Of a stretch of DNA of 64,000 nucleotides, positions 54,185 to 61,602 are shown piece by piece. Position numbers and translations under genes: made by a program. The first letter of the stretch is position 1; each line of letters opens with the position of its first letter. Source of the DNA: Planctomycetaceae bacterium (GTDB taxonomy: Bacteria; Planctomycetota; Planctomycetia; Pirellulales; Pirellulaceae); the NCBI GenBank assembly GCA_020638995.1, contig JACKHM010000001.1:2666001-2730000 (forward strand), in the 5' to 3' direction. The notes under the pieces are model-generated. The model made no database searches. It worked only from the letters and a program-made list of their open reading frames with translations, and was not told where the DNA came from.

Positions 54185-55324
54185 ATGCTCGATGAAGACA
54201 GGATCGGTGATCTGGTTGTGCAGTGGGGCCAAGCATGGGAACAGGGTCGGGAACTCTCCGTTGACGAACTTTGTAAAGGTAATCCCGAACTGAAGAGTGA
54301 AGTTGCAGACCGGATTCAGAGCGTTAAGGACATGAGTTGGCTCAACGAGTCTGATGACGAAGATGACGATCTCTTGTCGCTTCCAGATTTCGCAACGGTC
54401 ATCAGCGATGCCGACGAAACAAAAATCCCGGCAGTTACACTTCCCATCGAAGAGTTCACGCAAGCCGTCATCGACAGTGGGCTGATGACCAGTGAAGAAA
54501 TCGAGGCGATTCGCCAGCGATCCGAATCGAAGGACACACAGGAGCTTGCCCGTCTCCTTCTTCGTGAGAAGAAGCTGACTACGTATCAAGCCAAGCGAAT
54601 CTGTGATGGCAACACAAAGGGGCTAGTTTTTGGCAACTACATCATCCTCGACGAAATCGGTGCTGGCGGCATGGGGCAGGTGTTTAAGGCACGCCATCAA
54701 CGCATGAAGCGAGTCGTTGCTCTGAAAGTGCTGCCCGAACATGCTGTGAATTCGCCAACGGCTTTGGAACGCTTCCATCGGGAAGTCGAGGCGGCGGCAA
54801 AGTTAGAACATCCCAACATCGTTACGGCTTATGATGCCGACGAGTCGGATGGAACACATTTTCTCGTGATGCAGTACGTCGATGGAAAAGATCTCGCCAC
54901 GCTTGTTCAGCGGCAGGGTCGGCTCTCAGTAGCACGAGCCTTGGATTGCATTCTTCAAGCCGCCAAGGGCCTCGAATTTGCTCATGGCGAGGGCGTGGTT
55001 CACAGGGACATCAAGCCAGCCAACCTGCTCATCGACAAGAAAGGCTGCGTGAAAGTCCTCGACATGGGCTTGGCACTTCTGGAGACCAGCAACGGGAACG
55101 GTTCTTATGCCGCTACGCAAGCTCACTTGACCCAAGACGGCACCGTCATGGGGACCGTCGATTACACTTGTGAACGGCGTTTGAAAATGCCAGCGCTTGG
55201 GCGGTTGAAAAGGCTAGCGCCCGATTTGTTGTTTCTTATTGTAATTTGGCTGAGCGGCCCGCAAGACCCCTCACAGGTCTTGCGCGGACGCAGCAGCTTA
55301 AACTCCCTTGGATTTACGAGTTGA
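54185..55324 (+). pseudogene. Ser/Thr protein kinase truncated by IS21 insertion
   Basis: Native coding runs from the ATG at 54185 to about 55167, giving residues 1-328; then about 52 IS-derived codons up to the stop at 55324. Seen: an N-terminal helical region, kinase G-loop DEIGAGGMGQVF, VALKVL, HRDIKPANLL catalytic loop and LDMGLALL (DMG for DFG). The frame ends just after GTVDY, where intact homologues continue MAPEQ. The rest of the C lobe and any sensor domain are missing. It probably phosphorylated or otherwise controlled the ECF sigma factor. Confidence 0.92.
55169..55204 (+). repeat. IS21 left terminal inverted repeat
   Basis: TGTGAACGGCGTTTGAAAA-type 36-mer; 35 of 36 positions match the complement of 57723-57758. 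Also supplies the out-of-family codons fused to the broken kinase. Confidence 0.9.
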
Positions 55325-56122
55325 TTCCCCGATTTGTTTCGCGCGATTGTGCGAGGTTTTTGGGGTTTGACGACGACGAGCGTCGGCCAGGCGGTAACTC
55401 TCGCCGCTGGCTTCCAGGATGTGACAGCGGTGCGTGAGCCGGTCAAGCGTGGCGCCCGTTAGCCGCTCACTGCCCAGTACTTCGGTCCAATTCTCGAACG
55501 GCAGGTTCGTCGTCACGATCAGACTCGTCCGCTCGTAAGCCGTGCTAATGATGTCGAATAACAGTTCCGCGCCCAACTTGCTGGCGGGCACGTATCCCAA
55601 CTCGTCCAGGATCAACAGATCGAGCTTGGCGAGTTGGTTCTTCAAGCGTAACAACTGCCGTTCTTCACGCGCTTCGATCAGATGCGTGATCAGTTCGGTG
55701 ACGCGCCAGAAGCGAACTCGCTTGCCTTGGCCGCACGCTTCGACGCCCAACGCCGTTGCCAAGTGCGTCTTGCCCGTCCCGGCGTTGCCAATCAAGATGA
55801 TCGACTCTCGCTGAGTGAGATACGCGCCACGCATCAGCTCGGTAACAAGCAGCTTGTTGATTGACGGCTGCGCGGCGAAGTCGAAGCTCTCCAACGTTTT
55901 CGTGTTGGGGAACTTGGCATCTTTCAGGCGACGCTCGGACGCTCGCTTCTCGCGATCGATGCGTTCCAATTCGCAGAGTTGCAGAAGGAAGCCCAAGTGA
56001 TCCACGTTCTCGCGGGCACAGCGGGCCGCGACTTTCTCGCATTCGCTGTGCATCGTGGGCAGCTTCAATGCTTTCAGGTGATGCTTCAGTAAGAGGGTGC
56101 TTTTGGTTTCTTGGGGTTTCAT
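55298..56122 (-). CDS. istB: IS21 transposition helper ATPase IstB
   Basis: 274 residues. AAA+ ATPase with Walker A IGNAGTGKTHLATAL and Walker B LLILDELGY; binds IstA-DNA complexes and target DNA during cut-and-paste transposition. ATG at 56122 lies 2 nt after the istA stop, so the two are coupled; codons further upstream belong to istA in another frame. C-terminal tail is basic. Confidence 0.95.
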   Translation of the reverse strand: MKPQETKSTLLLKHHLKALKLPTMHSECEKVAARCARENVDHLGFLLQLCELERIDREKRASERRLKDAKFPNTKTLESFDFAAQPSINKLLVTELMRGAYLTQRESIILIGNAGTGKTHLATALGVEACGQGKRVRFWRVTELITHLIEAREERQLLRLKNQLAKLDLLILDELGYVPASKLGAELLFDIISTAYERTSLIVTTNLPFENWTEVLGSERLTGATLDRLTHRCHILEASGESYRLADARRRQTPKTSHNRAKQIGESTRKSKGV

Positions 56123-56124
56123 GG

Positions 56125-57609
56125 CTAGGCTCCCACTCGCAAGGATTGATAGGCCCCGAGATCGGGAAGCGGTACGCGAACTCCCTGCAAGTGAGGACGG
56201 CCATCCAGACAGAACAAGTCGACCGGCGGCTCTTGCTGAGAACGCAGGATCAGCTGAATCGCATCGGCACTCTTGGCACCGATCGATAACGCGTAGTCCA
56301 CTGCGGCGGTCAACTGCGATAACGTGGCCTGCTCCAACAGTCGCAGCACCTTGATGAATTCGCGTGTGCCGAGGTTCTTCAGCACGGTTTCCTGGCGACG
56401 ACGCAGTACCGCGAAGCACTCCGGCAATTGCCAATCTTCCAAGGGACGAGCGTAATCAAAGGCCCCAGGCTTACGTTCCAACAAAGCTAAGTAATGAATC
56501 GGATTGAACTCTGTATGCTCCTTCCCCCAGTGACGCGGATGCCGAGCCACGAGTTGATTGCCAACGGCGATGCGAACCTCTTCGATGCCGCCAACCACCG
56601 TCACCTGATGATGAGCATAAGCCGTGGGAACCGAGTAATCGTTGCCATGAAAGCGAACCAGCGATAGCGAACTGGCCTTGGCGGTTTGAATGCGTCGTGA
56701 TTCAAACGCCTGACGAGGAATCTCCGACAGAGCACTTTGCTCTTCGAGTAACAACGCTTCCTTCGTCGCCGATTTGCCACGCAACTGCCGCTGCAGATCC
56801 CGACGACAGTGTTCGATCAGCTGCGCGTTAAGCGTTTCCAAACTCCCTACTTCCGGGATCGGCACTAAGAAGTTGCGACGCGCGAAGCCGAGCAAGTTCT
56901 CGACGTGCCCTTTCTCATTGGGACGCCGCACGCGGCAGAAGTGATGCTCGAACAGATAGTGACTCTCCAGTCTCAAGAACTCGCGAGTCGCTTCCCGTCC
57001 GCGACCACCCACGATCTTCAAGACGGCAATCTTGCTGTTGTCATAACTGATGCGACGCGGCACGCCGCCAAAGAACTCAAAGGCCCGGCAGTGACCTTCT
57101 TGAAACGTCTCCGTGCATTCCTGGGGAAACACCTGACAGAAGATCGCGTCGCTGTAGGGCAACGTGATGACAAAGAATGCAGCCTTCGTCGTCTTGCCGT
57201 TGAGGACTACGGTGACTTCGCCGAAGTCCGCTTGAGCTTCACCCGCGCGATGGCTCAGCGGTAAGAAGACTTCCGCCTGACCATGCTTCCAAGCACGCAC
57301 CGCATCCTTCACGATCGTATAGCCGCCGTCGTAGTCATGTTCGACACGGAGACGATCGAAGATGCGCTGCGCCGTGTGCCGCTGCTTCCTGGGAGCCTGG
57401 CGATCCCGCTCCAGGATCTCATGAATAATCGGCATAAACCGATCTAGCTTCCTCTTCGCGCGTGGCTGCTTGAGCTGATACCCAGGCGGCTCGACATGTT
57501 CCAGAATTCTCTGGAGCGTCCGCCAGGGGATGCCATAATCCTTGCACGCTTGCCGCTTACTAATCTCTTTGCCCAGTACGCGCCGTCGAATCTCGACCCA
57601 TTTCTCCAT
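56125..57609 (-). CDS. istA: IS21 transposase IstA
   Basis: 494 residues. HTH domain (EISKRQACKDYGIPWRTLQ), then an RNase H-fold DDE core with Asp in QADFGEVTVVLNG, Asp in ISYDNSKIAVLK and Glu in GHVENLLGFARR, and a C-terminal beta-barrel/helical tail. Start ATG at 57609; the extra frame above it runs into the terminal repeat. All catalytic residues are present, so the element could be active. Confidence 0.95.
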   Translation of the reverse strand: MEKWVEIRRRVLGKEISKRQACKDYGIPWRTLQRILEHVEPPGYQLKQPRAKRKLDRFMPIIHEILERDRQAPRKQRHTAQRIFDRLRVEHDYDGGYTIVKDAVRAWKHGQAEVFLPLSHRAGEAQADFGEVTVVLNGKTTKAAFFVITLPYSDAIFCQVFPQECTETFQEGHCRAFEFFGGVPRRISYDNSKIAVLKIVGGRGREATREFLRLESHYLFEHHFCRVRRPNEKGHVENLLGFARRNFLVPIPEVGSLETLNAQLIEHCRRDLQRQLRGKSATKEALLLEEQSALSEIPRQAFESRRIQTAKASSLSLVRFHGNDYSVPTAYAHHQVTVVGGIEEVRIAVGNQLVARHPRHWGKEHTEFNPIHYLALLERKPGAFDYARPLEDWQLPECFAVLRRRQETVLKNLGTREFIKVLRLLEQATLSQLTAAVDYALSIGAKSADAIQLILRSQQEPPVDLFCLDGRPHLQGVRVPLPDLGAYQSLRVGA

Positions 57610-57722
57610 GTCCTTGAACACCCGATCCCCCGCACATCTGTGAGCCCATTGGTTCCAAAAACCACTCACAAACCTACGAGATAAGACAAGGACGCCGCCG
57701 ATTCGCGATTGCACTCCAATCC

Positions 57723-57758
57723 CCGCCCAAGCGCTGGCGTTTTCAAACGCCGTTCACA
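57723..57758 (-). repeat. IS21 right terminal inverted repeat
   Basis: Complement of the left repeat with one mismatch. Its outermost bases also form the stop codon (TGA) of the minus-strand gene at 57754-59061. Confidence 0.9.
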
Positions 57759-59061
57759 GTCTGGAAACCATACGGCGACCAAGTTCATTTGTTGAGGAGA
57801 GCAGTTTTAGGATTTCATCGTCGGGGAATCGACGGAGTTCAAAAGCGGCGAGAAGTGCATCGTTCTGAGATTGTTCAGCGATTACATGAGCAAGCCCAGT
57901 TGCGAGGCTATTGGTAAGTGGTATGTGTTCCAGGGTGCTTAGGGCTCTGTTACGCACAGCGTCATCTGAGTCTTGAGTCGCTCGAAACACTGCGGCCAAT
58001 GTTTCTGGACCCAGCTCCTGCAATCGCTCAAGACATCGAATTGCCAGTAAACGATGACGCGAAGACCCCGCGACAAGTCGCACGGCGATTTCTTCCTGAG
58101 CCATAAATGCCCCGTGTAGCCACCCGAGGCGAATCTCGCAAGTGGCTCGATCACTGACATCAAGAACATATAGTGCGATGCCAAATCGAAAGCAAAACGC
58201 GACGGCTCCCGCGACTAGTGACGCATGGACGCCATGAATGCGGCCGAACCACAAATACAACATGTCAAACGTGTCTACCGCGTGGAGCACGTTTCCCAGG
58301 GGCCAGACAATCCAGTTTTTGGCACTCCATCCTTCGCTCGCCGCCAATACCGCGAACCCGACGAACGCCCCCAGCAGTAACTGCCGATGATGGCTCACAC
58401 GACTCTTTGCGATGCGAATCCTGCCAGAAATCGCCCCAAATCGTGACCGGAAGGCGTTTCTCAAAAGTAGCAACACCGTACCTGTAAAGAGCCCAATCCA
58501 GACGAGTAGAATCGTCATCAAGCTCTTGGCAAGTACTGTCCGTGGTCTGGGGATGTCAGGCATTAAAGCCGACAACTGGGCGTTCTGCAAAGTCACTTCG
58601 TCGAAGATCTGAAGTAGGTCTCCGATGTCCGCCACATGTGCAGCGAACAACGCCGCCGACAACATTGTGTCTGCTACTTCTACAGGTTTGTTTGAATCCT
58701 CCCGGAAGTCGAAGTGAGCTGTCTGGAAGCTTGAATTGACGCAATGGAAGAGAAGCCCGAATAGGGCGATTAGAGTGAGGTTTGATAGAACTGGCATTCG
58801 GGCTCTTGTTACAAGCATCCATGCAGATAACGCCATTGTCGCTGCAATTAGTGATGCAACTACGACCATTTCAACATGCGGTTGGACGAGTGTGGCACAG
58901 CCAAACGTGTGTGTATAAAGCATGCCGCCAATGCAAATGATACCCAGCCAAGTCAAGACGACGTCGTATCGCAGTTGCCGTTTCGACCACTCATAGTTTA
59001 CTGCCCCGCTGCGATACCGCTTGAGCTTGCGGCGGCGAGAGATCGTGAACCGGTGCTTCAC
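57754..59061 (-). CDS. Polytopic membrane protein with HEAT-like C-terminus, end possibly cut by IS
   Basis: 435 residues: basic N-terminus, about six transmembrane helices (roughly 35-55, 66-86, 90-108, 178-200, 226-244, 285-305) and a C-terminal alpha-repeat region (EEIAVRLVAGSSRHRLLAIRCLERLQ; DDAVRNRALSTLEHIP) typical of HEAT repeats. The stop TGA overlaps the IS21 right terminal repeat, so the natural C-terminus may have been removed. No family recognised. Confidence 0.75.
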   Translation of the reverse strand: MKHRFTISRRRKLKRYRSGAVNYEWSKRQLRYDVVLTWLGIICIGGMLYTHTFGCATLVQPHVEMVVVASLIAATMALSAWMLVTRARMPVLSNLTLIALFGLLFHCVNSSFQTAHFDFREDSNKPVEVADTMLSAALFAAHVADIGDLLQIFDEVTLQNAQLSALMPDIPRPRTVLAKSLMTILLVWIGLFTGTVLLLLRNAFRSRFGAISGRIRIAKSRVSHHRQLLLGAFVGFAVLAASEGWSAKNWIVWPLGNVLHAVDTFDMLYLWFGRIHGVHASLVAGAVAFCFRFGIALYVLDVSDRATCEIRLGWLHGAFMAQEEIAVRLVAGSSRHRLLAIRCLERLQELGPETLAAVFRATQDSDDAVRNRALSTLEHIPLTNSLATGLAHVIAEQSQNDALLAAFELRRFPDDEILKLLSSTNELGRRMVSRL

Positions 59062-59441
59062 TTATACGTCACCTCCATTTGCAAGCCTTCGTCTGTTCCG
59101 CGACCCTGAAAGCTACGAACGTCAACTTCACGACTCTACGGAATGAGTCACCGTTGATAGTCTACTTCGAGCCTACATCTTTGTTGCTACTCAGGTGAAT
59201 GCTCGGGTCACCGAGCCACGTTTGCTGCGTCTATCTGTTCGCCACGTGTTTGCGATTCTTGAGCACGAGATGGAGGATTCACCGCTCGACAATCCGTCCA
59301 TGTACTGCTCGGCGAACATTTCCTTTCTTGGTTTAAGAGTCAACCAATTTGCCACTCTCATGACGACCTTGCTTTCGGTTTGCTCGGTGTCGGCTCCCGC
59401 CAATTCTACCCCGACTTTGTCGACGACGCTACAATCCCAAC
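59062..59441. other. Gene-free 380-bp region
   Basis: Nothing recognised. Overlapping frames on both strands (for example 59191-59529, -) have poor composition. Should contain the divergent promoters of the membrane protein and phosphatase genes. Confidence 0.4.
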
Positions 59442-60098
59442 ATGCCCGCTCGCACCATCGCCATCGGAGACATTCACGGCTGCTCCATCGCTCTTGCAGC
59501 TTTGATCGACGCGATTGATCTCCAGCCAACCGACACGCTTGTTACGCTTGGTGACTACGTTGACAAGGGGTTCGATTCCAAGGGAGTCATCGACTTTCTG
59601 TTGGAGCTGGAAACACGTTGTCAGTTGATCTCGCTTATCGGGAACCATGACGCCGTCATGTTGGGAGCGATTGACTATCAACTGAGTGTCGAGCAGTGGA
59701 AAGCATTTGGCGGAACGGCTACGCTCCAGTCTTACGGTGAATCGGAGAGCCTGAAAGACATTCCGGTGAGTCACTCCAAGTTCCTGCGACGATGCCGATT
59801 GTGGTACGAAACGCCTACTCACTTCTTTGTTCACGCAGCTTATGACCCGGAGCGTTCACTCGAAGAGCAAGAAGACGCAACTCTGTTATGGCAAGGCATC
59901 CGAGATTTCGTTCCTGGTCCGCATCGCTCCGGCAAGATAGCAGTCGTCGGTCACACCTCCCAGAAGAACGGCGAGGTTTTCGACGCGGGCCATCTCGTAT
60001 GCATCGATACGAATTGCTGGAATGGTGGCTGGCTGACGGCGATGGACGTGCAGAGTCGGAAGATTTGGCAGGTGGATGATGCTGGGCGTCTGCGTTGA
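59442..60098 (+). CDS. Calcineurin-type Ser/Thr protein phosphatase
   Basis: 218 residues of the PPP/ApaH-like metallophosphoesterases: AIGDIHGC, LGDYVDKG and LIGNHDAVMLG provide the metal and phosphate ligands, and HAAYDP plus VVGHTSQK the later His residues. Length and motifs agree with bacterial PrpA/PP1-like phosphatases. In a region with a Ser/Thr kinase it could reverse its phosphorylation, which is inference; it could equally act on diadenosine tetraphosphate. Confidence 0.92.
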   Translation: MPARTIAIGDIHGCSIALAALIDAIDLQPTDTLVTLGDYVDKGFDSKGVIDFLLELETRCQLISLIGNHDAVMLGAIDYQLSVEQWKAFGGTATLQSYGESESLKDIPVSHSKFLRRCRLWYETPTHFFVHAAYDPERSLEEQEDATLLWQGIRDFVPGPHRSGKIAVVGHTSQKNGEVFDAGHLVCIDTNCWNGGWLTAMDVQSRKIWQVDDAGRLR

Positions 60099-60248
60099 CT
60101 TACCGTCGATCAACCATTCTGCATTAACTCGACCGCTCCATTCCGCCGTCGATTCGATTCGTGAACGTCGCCGAGCAGGTCCAAGTGTTAATTCCGGCCA
60201 TACGCTGCGGTTACTACTCCGACAGAGATGTGTTCACCGGAGCGAGTG

Positions 60249-61136
60249 ATGGCCACAGTTTCTGAACCACGATCAATTCGACACACGCCGAAGATCGCAT
60301 CGTGGATGCCCTTGCTGGTGTTTCCTGCGGTGGTCTTGATGCTGGGAGCTGATTGGCCAGCCTGGATCTTCATGTGGTCCCTGTCATTTGCACTCTACGC
60401 GGGATTTAAGTGGCTGACGTTCGCGGACTGTGCTGTAACATTGCCGACGAATTGGCGAACGCTGAGTTACTTGCTGCTCTGGCCGGGTATGGACGCGACG
60501 TCGTTTCTGGATCAGGATCGGTCGACAAGCAGGGCTAGACCAATCGAATGGCTTAACGCGACGCTCAAGCTGATGCTCGGCGTGGCCCTGATCATCTTGT
60601 CCAAGTCCGTGATCTCCTTGCATCCTCTGCTCGGCGGTTGGATCGGCATGACGGGCATCGCGTTCGTGTTGCACTTTGGTTTAATTCACTTGCTGTCGAA
60701 CCTATGGCGGGAATCTGGCATCCATGCCGTTCCCATTATGAACGCACCCGTTATGGCATCGTCACTCAGCGACTTCTGGGGCCGCCGGTGGAATCTAGCG
60801 TTTCGCGATCTAGCACATGCGTTTGTATTTCGACCATTCTCCGGCTCATTCGGCGTGACTGGGGCAACGATGGCCGTGTTTGTCGTGTCAGGCGTTATCC
60901 ATGATGTCGTGATTTCGACGGCTGCCCGTGCCGGTTACGGATTGCCGACTTTGTACTTCATCATTCAAGGGCTCGCGTTGTTGTTTGAACGAAGCCGAAT
61001 CGGCAGACGAATCGGACTTGGAAAGACTGTTATTGGATGGGTCTATTGTGCGGGAGTGATCTTGGGACCAGTTGGATTGCTGTTCCATCGTCCCTTCATT
61101 GAACACGTTGTCGTTCCCATGTTGCGAGCATTGTGA
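60249..61136 (+). CDS. Wax-synthase-like membrane-bound acyltransferase (MBOAT_2)
   Basis: 295 residues with about seven transmembrane helices. The signature SLSDFWGRRWNLAFRDLAHAF and the His in FVVSGVIHDVVIS are characteristic of the wax synthase/MBOAT_2 domain. ATG at 60249 with GGAGCGAG 5 nt upstream. It would transfer an acyl chain to a lipid alcohol in the inner membrane. The next gene begins at its stop (TGATG), so the two are coupled. Confidence 0.82.
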   Translation: MATVSEPRSIRHTPKIASWMPLLVFPAVVLMLGADWPAWIFMWSLSFALYAGFKWLTFADCAVTLPTNWRTLSYLLLWPGMDATSFLDQDRSTSRARPIEWLNATLKLMLGVALIILSKSVISLHPLLGGWIGMTGIAFVLHFGLIHLLSNLWRESGIHAVPIMNAPVMASSLSDFWGRRWNLAFRDLAHAFVFRPFSGSFGVTGATMAVFVVSGVIHDVVISTAARAGYGLPTLYFIIQGLALLFERSRIGRRIGLGKTVIGWVYCAGVILGPVGLLFHRPFIEHVVVPMLRAL

Positions 61137-61543
61137 TGAACCTGGAATTACTAATCTTCGTCGGCGGAATTCTTCATTTTGGCATTCTGATCGCGAGTGC
61201 GTTGGTGCCCAAAGTACTCGACTGGAAAGAATCGCTGGGAAGACTCGACGGCTTGTCCAGGCAGTTAGTCTGGGTGCATGGGTTGTTCATCGTGCTGGTA
61301 ATTATTGGCTTCGGACTGTTGTCTGTGGCGTGTGCCAGCGAATTAACAGGCGGAACATTGTTAGCACGGGCCGTCTGTGCGTTTATCGCGTTCTTCTGGG
61401 CGGCCAGACTGGTCGTTCAGTTCTTTGTCTTCGATGCCAAGCCGTATCTGACAAGTGCGGTTCTGAAAACGGGCTACAACGGACTGACGGTTGTGTTCAG
61501 CTACCTAGCCGTCGTCTATTCGCTGGCGTCTCTCGTCGGTTGA
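61136..61543 (+). CDS. Small four-helix membrane protein coupled to the acyltransferase
   Basis: 135 residues with four hydrophobic helices (about 5-23, 45-68, 77-96, 112-132). Its start overlaps the acyltransferase stop by 1 nt. No named family; it may stabilise or feed the acyltransferase. Cytoplasmic membrane. Confidence 0.75.
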   Translation: MNLELLIFVGGILHFGILIASALVPKVLDWKESLGRLDGLSRQLVWVHGLFIVLVIIGFGLLSVACASELTGGTLLARAVCAFIAFFWAARLVVQFFVFDAKPYLTSAVLKTGYNGLTVVFSYLAVVYSLASLVG

Positions 61544-61602
61544 TCGTATGCTTGTGCTCGACAGTCAACCACGAAAGCCACACTTGAAGGACATCGGATG
61601 CA

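Larger units (their letters stand above)
55169..57758 (-). mobile_element. Complete IS21-family insertion sequence (2590 bp)
   Basis: Bounded by 36-bp terminal inverted repeats starting TGTGAACGG (55169) and ending CCGTTCACA (57758), with istA and istB between them on the minus strand. Left-end sequence has a second, imperfect repeat (TTGAAAAGGCTAGCGC at 55205) of the type known in IS21 ends. The flanks (ATTACACT on the left, GTCTGGAA on the right) do not form a target duplication, so a deletion or recombination after insertion is likely. Confidence 0.93.

Noticed and set aside
59191..59529. 112-codon minus-strand frame between membrane protein and phosphatase
   Set aside because: Poor composition, no ribosome binding site and overlaps the phosphatase start.
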